From assembly GCA_005281725.1 (NCBI GenBank), contig SSBO01000012.1, positions 13,329,297 through 13,393,296 on the forward strand: 64,000 nucleotides of DNA, given 5' to 3'. Made by a program: the position numbers and the translations under genes. The DNA comes from Wuchereria bancrofti. Lineage: Eukaryota > Nematoda > Chromadorea > Rhabditida > Onchocercidae. Shown piece by piece: positions 54,845 through 64,000 of the stretch. Positions within the stretch are counted from its first letter, which is position 1. Each line of letters begins with the position of its first letter. The notes under the pieces are model-generated. The model saw only the letters and a program-made list of their open reading frames with translations, searched no databases and was not told where the DNA came from.

Positions 54845-57800
54845 GAGCTGTGCCGTGAATGCTGACTAAAACGCGAATGATAATGGAGATTTTCGGCTGA
54901 CATATCAGCTACATTAACAACCAAAAAATTCATTATATCAGATAAAGAAATCAAACCCTGTAAAGAAGATAAACTTTTAAATTAAATAATTTGAGAAAGT
55001 GAGAACTTATAAAAGGATATTATATTTCTTCACATAATAAAATAAATATATGATTACTTGAGAGGAACGACAATGTCATTGCCTATGACATGCAAGATCA
55101 ATTAAAATCTGAAATCTGAAAAAATTTGTATTGTTACATTTGAAGAATTACTACTCTTCAAATCTATTCGAATCACCAAATTAATAATAGCATGAACTTT
55201 ATATATTCTATAATTTTATTAGCTTCAGACGTGATATAAAATGCTCAAAACATAAAATCTAGAAATTACCTCAATTGCGCCATTATCTTTTAAAACACAA
55301 AGTCGATGAACATTCCTTTCAACAAGTACTGTAATCGCTGTCCACAATGAATCGTTTACTGATATTGAAACGACACGATCTTTTTCAAGCTATAAAAAAG
55401 TAAAAAATAAGTAAATAATTTACAAAAATGTCAGAATTGGCAAACATTTTGAAAAAGCTGTTTTTGGATGATCCTTTTCAACATTGAACGACTTTAAATT
55501 TCATTCAATTTTTAAAGAAATCAACCGAATTATTGTTATTATTAATAGAGATGTTTTTTGTATTCCTATATAATATTATATATATATATATATAAAGGAA
55601 TAAACTGAACCCTGAAAGTATTCCGGAAAGCTAGTGCTTCTTCAACCGTTACATCAAGCTCATCAATTTTATCCTCTAACGCTACACCAATCGCATCGAA
55701 TCGTGAATACATATCCACAACCCGGAATGTATTATGCTCCACAACTGGGACACCGCTGACACCTTTATTTAGTAATATATCAAGACATAAAATTAAAGAT
55801 GTATCCGGATAGACCTGAAATGTAAGGTAAATTATAGGTTATGAACCTAATATCTCTCAAGCATTTATTTATCCAATATAATTACTTCACTTCGATATAA
55901 AGTTCCTACACCCACTAGTAAAACTGTGGTAATTTCTAATTCTGCTGATTTCTTGGAATGATACTCACGATCAATTGAATAATATGGATCATCAACATAT
56001 GGCTCATTCTGGTTCACTCTACAACAATATGGTTCATTCTTCAGCCTATCTATGATAGCGTCCGCTACGACAGTTATTTAGTACAAAGTTTCATAAATTT
56101 AGCTTAGAAACTATTTTCTAAATCAGTAGATTTTTTCCATCATCAAATCTTTTTATTTTGATGAAGAATTTTTGAGAAAAAAAACCATTAAAAACAAGAC
56201 AAAAAAAAAAACTTCATGTTAATTTGTCAAATAAAAACAAACAACTAACTTTTTTTTAAGTTAAATCTATTCCATTTCTTGTTCAAATGGATGTTTTCTT
56301 TTTTTTTTCCGAAAAATATATTTACTTCATAGAGTTTAGAAACTATTTCAAATACTTACTACACGTATGCCATCATATGTGCCAACACCAAGCTCTTTAC
56401 AGGTTTTATTATGATAACCAGGAATGTAAAGTGATTGACCCTAGAAAAAATAAAGAAAATATGACCAGTAAAGGATAAATAACAATAATTGGAAACAAAA
56501 TGAACACTGACTATAACCAAATAATACAATACTAACACTTTTTGCTAGGACCGATATTATGGAAGGTATTTGTCTCTTATGCTCAACACATTTCTTAGTA
56601 GCTCTTCTAGCCGAATTAAAGATTATTTAATTCTCCAAACAAAGTTCACTTAGATTTACCAACTTAGCAGTAAAAATTGCCTCAAATTTAGTCTCTTTCT
56701 ACATTAAATAACATCAAGTTGGCATCCAATCTTGATAAGACATCTACATAAAAATTTGAAGGAAAATAAAGACGGTCGATAAATAATAATACAATACAAT
56801 AAACAAATAACTTACGAAAAGCCATAGAAATTTTAGAATTCGTTTATGGGTCAAAATGAACAATGGACTTCCATCACTTGGATCTAACACTGGCAAACGA
56901 TGTATATGTTGTTTACTGAGTAAAAAAGCCGCTTTCAATAAACTGAAATTAACAGACAATGAAGCAATGACTTAAGTATAACGTATCCTAGAAATAATAA
57001 AATATAAAGAATTGTAGGGAATTATAGAACTGTTTTGAAAATTGATTCGATAAGGAATCTTACCCATAAATAATTCTAGAAAATAAATATCTCACATTTG
57101 AATCCTGAAGATGGGATAAATTGAGAAACTATTTGTTCGAAATTTTATGAGAGATATTTTTCGTAAAATTTTAAATTGCCCCGAAAACCAATTTTCAAAT
57201 TTAAAAGCTTCTCACAAAAACAAACCCACTTTATTTGGTAATAATAAGAGGGTTTGTTTTGATAAATACGTATACCTTTCTTCTGCAGTTATTGATACAA
57301 GATCCATTAATTTCCCTTCACGGCATACCAAATCTATATAAAAAAATAAAAAAGAAAAACGAAAAATTTCCGGCAAATACACAAAACCAATGAATTAATA
57401 TTACTTGTTTACATTTTAGAAATGGTTTTTTCTCAGCAATGCAAATTATGCTTTCATCCGGAAAGATCAATTTAGAAAGAATTAAAAATGAAATAAAAAC
57501 CTCGATATTCGGATATGGTAAGGGTTCCGATGTCTTGATTTGGTGTATTTATTATAGCATCCGCTACTTCTTCTATTATTTTCTTTTCATTCTGACATTT
57601 ATCATTCAATGTATTGATTTCTTGCTTCTCCACATTTGATATTTCTGATTCTTTTAGCTTATCATTCATTTCTAAATTCGTATTTTTATCTATATCTTCC
57701 TTAATTATTGCAGAATTTTTCTCTCCCTCGCACACAGCTCCTTTTTGCTCATCTTTCCTTTCTTTTTTCATCCTGAAAAGAAAAAATAATAAAGAATAAC

Positions 57801-60800
57801 AAACAAAAAAAAAGTACCCGGAAAAGTATATCATGATAGAATTTCATATTTTTGTAATTGACCCTATTCAGCTATATGCTCAGAGATGAAATCTCAAAAT
57901 ATAGCAAACTTAACCTAATAGTTTTAGCTTTAAATAATAACCACACTAACCACGCACTTTTTTTTGGATTAAATATGATTTATCCTGAAATAGTGAGATA
58001 GAGCTAAAGAGTCATCGTTACTGTCGCTAGTTAAGTTTGCCGCAATATTTTGAAGATTAGTGTGAGATTTAAAATCTCAAATACTGAAAAAGTTTACTTG
58101 TGTAGCAACAAAAGGACTCGGATAAAATCTGTCACAGATAATATACCAACAATTGCATTATTTTTAGCTGAATCCGATAGCAATACATGTCGTGTATCTG
58201 TGAATCAATTATTCATAAATATTATTTTAACAATTATTTACTCAGAGTAGAAGGTAAATTCATTTTCAATCTAAATTAAAGAGAAGTGAGGTGAAATTTT
58301 TTTAGAAATTATTTTTGGCATCCAACATTTCAGGAAAAGAAAATTTAAACTTTGACGAACAAACGAAACTTCATAAATAAAAAAATTAAACAATAATTTA
58401 GGTAGGTTTCAATTCGCATGAAACTAATTATTCAGATAAGGAGTCAGATCATAATTTAGATGTAATGGGAGCCGGTGTAAATAATTTATAAAAGTAACAT
58501 GTATAAAATTTAATCATATAACAATGTTCCGTTATAGTAATGATTAAATTTAATAAATCTAAACAAACAGATAAACTATAAAAATAAAACAGTCCATTTC
58601 CAAAATTCTCACAAATCATTATCCAATTTAAAACTTACTCTGATATATAAGACCATTAAACGCTTTTTTGAGTTGCAACTTAGTGTCGAAAACAACCATT
58701 TTAGAACTTGTTGGCATTGCTTCATAGCAAGCATTAAATTGCATCAAATGAACATAATTTAATTTCGAATCTGAACTATTCTGCATATTTGAACTGTGTT
58801 GCGAATTGCCGACCGTTGATGAGGCGTCAGTTTCCCGATAAGTTGAACTAAATCTGAAGAAAAAAAACAATTTAAAATATGATTTAAAAGGCCTTACATC
58901 CGAAAATTACTAAAATTGTCTTTTTTGGCAGTTGTCAAAAATTAAAATTCAAATTTTCGATTACTTTGTGTACATAAGTTCAAAAATTTTCTTAATCTCA
59001 GCAATAAATAATGCTATAGTATAAGTGAAGCAGATATTGAAAAACTGACTTCCTATTATGAATACAAAAAAACAAAACAAAAAAAAAGAAACAAATAAAT
59101 GGAAATAATAATAAAACGTTTCTTTCTATTTCTATTTGCTACCTTCTAGAAATCATAAATAAACAACAGAATGATTATTTTTCTATTACGTATTTATATT
59201 TTTTCCTTTCTCTTTATCCAAATTACCATATTCCTATTTAAATCACTAAAATTATCATTCTGTTATCAATGCTATAACAATTATAAACATAAAAGATTTG
59301 ATCCTAGTGAAGTTAAACTATTTGTAGTATAAAAATGATTTATACGATGAATAAATATGTAATTATTGTTATATCGCTGAATATTCCTGGTAAATATATA
59401 ATACATACTCTAATTTATAATCTAACTTCCCAATTTATAATAGTAATAATATAAAGCATAGAAAAAAATCAAAAACAAAGAGAGTTGTTTTCAAAATGAA
59501 AATGTTTAGACAGTAGGAAGAGAAAATTCATAGACAAGCTCTATAGCAATAGATCGATACGCATTGTTTTGGAAACAGCAAATCAGTGAGCGATCATAAA
59601 TTGAAACAGCTGAAGAGAAAAAAAAAACACTCTAAAATTTTATCTAATACAAACAAACAAAGTAACTAACTTGAAGAATTCATTAGTAACCTGAAACCTT
59701 ATTATTTGTTTTAATTTTATTAAATAATTACATAGGATATTTAGTTTTGAGCTAATTCTTGAACATTTGTCTTCTTTTAGAAATACAATGCATAATATTT
59801 CACTTATATCTATTGAAATACTTCAACTAGATAGTAAAATAAATAATAATTTAAATAAATTAAAATTAACAAAAGTTTCAAGCATAATAACAGCCATAAA
59901 GCTAGGATCTGAGCAAATTTGATTCAAATAATACTAATTGAATGCAAAAATTGAGAAGTGAAAATGTAGCAAAAAAAAATGAAATTTACTCAAGACTTAG
60001 TACAATGTATTTATATGGAAAACTTCTTTTTATATGGAATTCCAGCAAGTCGAAATATAATTAAGAGTATATTCCAGACAACTTACAAATTTATCAAACA
60101 CTTCCAGAAATTTAGAAAATCATATGACTGATGACTTAAAAAATTTCTGGCTCCTACTTTATGCTTGTTAAATGACAAATATTCATACACAATTACTATA
60201 AGAAAATAATAACTGAAATTGCAAATATTATTCTATTCACTCTCACATTGTTATTCACAAATAGCTGTGTGATAACAATCTGTGATAACAATCAAAACAG
60301 TAACAAATACACATATTTGTAATGGATAAAACTAACTCAATATTTAAGATTCAACAATGATTACATCGGATAAATTACGTTAAAAATTACAAATAAAAGA
60401 GATTATTGTTAACAACTGTTCAAATTATTTCCATTAATTGTTGTAGTAAGCAAAGAGTATACAGTGGAAAAAAATGTCCACAAAATATTTGAAGTATGAT
60501 ATCCAGTAAATACAAAGAGTAAACGATCACACTGTATCAATAACTAAAAGTGAGGTAAACATCAGATAAGATACATAATTCGAATCTGATGTTAACGCAA
60601 AACAATTAAAATAAAATATTCTGGAAAAGACATTCCAGTTTTTTTTATTCAACAAATATGCTTGCTAAAGCTTTCGTTTCACATATATTTATTATAATAA
60701 TTAATAATAATCAACAACTAATAATAATAATAGTAAGTAAACAATAATAATGATAATAATAAATAATAATAGCTTCGTTGTAAAATCATATTGATTTAAT

Positions 60801-63577
60801 CTGATAGAGTCAACATACTATAGCTTAATTTATCCTTCAAATTCAACACTATCAATCCTATTTTTATCTTTCAATGTGCTAGAATATCCATTATCAAAAT
60901 ATTAAAAAAAGAAAGGAAAAGAAAAAGTAAAGTAAATATTAGGAAAACTCTATTTTTTCTAAGTTTTCATATATAAAAGAATAATTTTTAGAACTGCATT
61001 TATTGTACCATACAACTTTTACTTCTTTTCAAATCTAACTAATCATTTTGCTCCATTTTAAAATTTATTTCCTCATTTCACTTTTTTTTTTCATAATGCT
61101 ATCATTTGAATGGGATAATGCTATGCTAATCCGTAATAAATCAGCAACGATACTCAGCCATAACTAAACGAAATAAACGTACACAAAAATTGACAAAAAT
61201 TCCCAAAAACTACTATTTGCAATAATTTTGTTTTTTTTTTTTTCATCACTTTTTATCTCTTCTTCTCATCATCACTTCACTTTTTTCCTTAGTTTAGCAA
61301 ATCTACTTTACCTAGCCAATAAAATAAAAAAAAAAGAAAAAATTGGTAGGATCACTAGTGATATACTTTTTAGCTCTTTTCTATTTCGATTTCTTACTTT
61401 GTTACATACGGATTCTAAAAAGTTTCTCGTATATTCTAGAAAATCTTACAAAATCCACAGATGATAGTCTTATTTCTCGATTACATTACTAATAACCTGT
61501 TCGTAGGTTATCAGTAATGTGATTGGATAATAAGAATATAATTTTTGAAATTTCTCTTCCTTTTACTACTATTTTAATCTTTTTCTCTCACTATGTAAAT
61601 ACTGATACATATATATATATTTCGTAAATAATTTATCTACTCTTCGTAAATATCATTTACAGCTAAACCTATGAGAAAATGCAGAAATTTCATTTTCTAT
61701 CTCATTTCATTTAATATCCTTGCAAAAAAAGAAAATTTATTATTTAAAATTTCTTCGGAAAATTCAAATGTTGAATTTTTGCTAATATGAAAATAGCAAA
61801 TAATAAGATTTTTCTAATAAAAAAAAAGACGAAGAAATACAAAGTTAATCTTAATCATATTTCTGCTTGAATTATTTCTTTTCACCTCATTTGTTCAAAC
61901 AATTAATAAAAATAAACGAAGTTAAATTCCTGAAGCTTATACAACATTATATAATGCAATGATGGAATAAAAATATTAAATTACGTAGTTGTTGAAAGGA
62001 CAGAAGAAGAGGTTTAAAAGATTAACAAAATATTTAAAATACAAGAAGCAGGATAAATTTTTATGCATTACTAGAAAAAAAAAGTGCCAGTAACTTCATA
62101 AATGATTGTTATTTTTGCAAATGAAAAACTAGTTTTCTATCGATACTAAACTTATTAAATTTTCTAGATGATCTCTGAACAATAAAACATTCCAAAAATT
62201 GATAATTAAAATGGGATTGATGTCAACAAAAAAAAGAAAAAAAAGAGAAAATGCAAACAACTACTAAATTACCTCACGGTATTTGAAGGGACATTTCGAT
62301 GTGATGAAGAATTTCGAAGCTGAATAACATTCACCTTCTCCTGTACTGATTTCGAAACAACAGAACTGAAAATTAATTTTACAGTTAAATATTTGGGCAC
62401 AAAATATACTGCTAATAATTATAATTCTATAATATTACATTTGCAATAAATGAAAACAAATTAGCATACAAATTAATATAATTGAAATTCATTTTGTTTT
62501 GTTTTCAGCATTAAATAATTTGACAATAAGTGAATTGAAGCATAAAATGTATATTACGAAACAATAAAGCATTAATTTTACAAAACAATTTATGAAACAA
62601 AACAGTCATGGTTAAAACAGGACTTTTTTTTTGACCGAAACTGCAACTTAAGTTGACTGGAATATTCAAAATTTATAAAATAAGCAAAATTCAGAAAAGA
62701 AGATTTAAAATTTAGAATGAAAATGATTGCACACAAAATATAAGAAATAGTTATCCTTAAAAGCATCATCATTACAATCTATTATACTGAAGCAAACGAT
62801 TTACGTGATTCAGATGAGGAAGCAAAGTGATAAATCCAACAAGTCCTAAAGAGATATGCACCAATCCCAAGAAATTCAGCAAATAATTTGAAAACAAAAA
62901 GATGAGAAATGTAAGCTGAGACAAATGGCAATCGATTCTTGAAATAGTAATAATCCTGTCAGCAGCATTTCATCTATTTGAATAGAACAACATAACGGGA
63001 TCAAGTTGAAGCAATAAAATCTTCAAAAAATGTTTACATGTCAACCATCAGCCAACCAACCAACCAACCAATCATACACAGAAACATTACTTTCTTTATT
63101 TGAAACAAATATAGTATTCCATAATTAACAACAATACCTTTCATTATCACTAGTATCCTTTCGAAAAGCACTCAATCTTCGTCGCAAGGTACGTCCCATT
63201 GAGTTAGTCCATGTTCTCGAACCTGATGCTGCATTTTTTGCATCATTATCATCCACCTCTTCATTATTCTTCTCGGCATCAAGTTCAATTTTTGTGAAAC
63301 TTGCGCTCTTCCTGAAATATAAATCATACAAAAAAAAAAAAATCTTTTTTCATTTCAGTCTCTCTAAAATCTAATTTTTTCATCTTTTTTTTCTTTCCTC
63401 TTCTTTTTTTTAGACAAAACTTTTTCCTAAACTAATGCATTACTCTTAAGTGGTACTGTCGTATAACATTAATATATTTTTTATTTAGTACATTACAAAT
63501 AACTAAAGCTTCTAATTTCATTTTTAAAAGTGGTCAATATCAGTAAAAAAAAAATTAACTTACCTGAGAAAATTCAT
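54845..63577 (-). CDS. aakg: AMP-activated protein kinase gamma subunit, exons 1a-12 (haplotype 1, contiguous)
   Basis: Exons: 1a 63564-63577, 2 63138-63311, 3 62273-62365, 4 58639-58853, 5 58098-58197, 6 57501-57772, 7 57276-57333, 8 56816-56942, 9 56360-56440, 10 55611-55814, 11 55270-55389, 12 54845-54957. The end (exon 13) is at 19964-20075. All phases close, for 560 aa. CBS1: [19 protein letters not shown] with SVTDFIRVLL. CBS2: HIHRLPVLDPSDG and THKRILKFL. CBS3: GVPVVEHNTFRVVDMYSRFD. CBS4: NVHRLCVL and SLSDIMNFL. The conserved Asp and Arg/His residues that bind adenine nucleotides in mammalian gamma subunits are kept. A ~91-residue Glu/Lys/Asn-rich insert (exon 6) lies in the CBS1-CBS2 linker, where the mammalian protein has about 20 residues. 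It is the regulatory subunit of the energy-sensing kinase heterotrimer. I cannot say which C. elegans paralogue (aakg-1 to -5) is closest. Confidence 0.93.
61483..61520 (+). repeat. Conserved intronic hairpin (haplotype 1 copy)
   Basis: 16-nt arms (61483-61498 and 61505-61520) around GTTCGT, with one mismatch. The haplotype 2 copy is at 42251-42288. Its role is unknown. Confidence 0.6.
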
Positions 63578-63901
63578 TTAGTTTTACTAATTTTTTAAAA
63601 AAATCCAGAACGAAAACATTTACACTTATTAATCATTAAATGCGATTTAGCAATAATTAGACCAAAAAAAAAAAAATAGAAAGATCAAATGACTTGCCAT
63701 ATATACTACTTTCTTAAGGAAAACAACAAAATGTTTTCGTTTAGGATTACTTCACTGATAATTACCATATCAGTTTCAACCTTATCATAGAATAAGAAAA
63801 AAGATCATATATTATGAAAATTCTTTTACCTATAAATCACTACACAACCTCTAGTTATCACTTATAAATTTTTGATATTTTGTAAAAAATTTTGAAACAA
63901 C

Positions 63902-63954
63902 CTCCGAAAAATCCGGTGCTTCAACTGACCCATTGATGTACGACGATGTGACAT
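63902..63954 (-). CDS. Candidate alternative first exon 1c of AMPK gamma, haplotype 1
   Basis: MSHRRTSMGQLKHRIFR plus two bases, then AG|GTTGTT. It matches 44774-44826 in length and phase, with two amino-acid changes and otherwise mostly synonymous differences. It would replace exon 1a with a basic N-terminus. Confidence 0.55.
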
Positions 63955-64000
63955 AATTAATCAATCCTTATCGATAATTCGAATTTCCGACAACACACAA

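Overview
The window is AT-rich animal DNA from a nematode. Short coding exons with GT..AG introns sit in long AT-rich introns. Three genes have a T-rich AG acceptor 46-66 nt upstream of the ATG, as expected for trans-splicing, and the 22-nt nematode SL1 leader occurs exactly at 49105-49126. The retroelements are BEL/Pao type with an envelope-like 3' ORF, a lineage common in nematodes. A filarial or other spirurid worm is plausible, but I cannot fix the species.

Region 1 (1-12350): three genes, all on the minus strand. From upstream to downstream they are mitochondrial glutamate dehydrogenase (10 exons, 12300 to 8353, 543 aa), the DECD-box RNA helicase UAP56/DDX39B (10 exons, 6866 to 3293, 426 aa) and a single-exon L-seryl-tRNA(Sec) kinase (2706 to 1849, 285 aa). 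Exon phases and lengths close exactly for the two multi-exon genes.

Region 2 (12300-19963): a 7.6 kb AT-rich intergenic stretch with microsatellites, a 33-bp minisatellite and a triplicated unit carrying CACGTG.

Region 3 (19964-64000): one gene, the gamma subunit of AMP-activated protein kinase (AMPK), minus strand. Its exons recur several times because the scaffold appears to interleave two diverged haplotypes (or a recent paralogue pair) and to leave contig overlaps unmerged. Ten short N runs mark the joins: 22145, 33895, 37157, 38400, 39267, 43374-43386, 47005, 47074, 52043, 54640. Haplotype 1 (H1) is 12.3-22.1 kb plus 54.6-64.0 kb; 20441-22144 and 54641-56343 are the same sequence. Haplotype 2 (H2) is 28.3-32.7 kb plus 33.9-54.6 kb. 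The H1 gene encodes about 560 aa with four CBS motifs, a ~91-residue polar insert between CBS1 and CBS2, and at least three candidate alternative first exons with matching phase. H2 carries a frameshift, a lost splice donor and a premature stop.

Mobile elements: a degenerate BEL/Pao element with 3' LTR (22146-28320) lies in H2 just 3' of the kinase-subunit gene; H1 has the empty site near 17450. A second Pao relative ends on the minus strand at 53862-54639. Two solo LTRs with perfect 5-bp target duplications (30634-31103 and 48461-49286) contain the SL1 leader sequence, one exactly and one with a single mismatch. This is the most unusual signal in the window: LTRs that appear to have captured, or to encode, a spliced leader.
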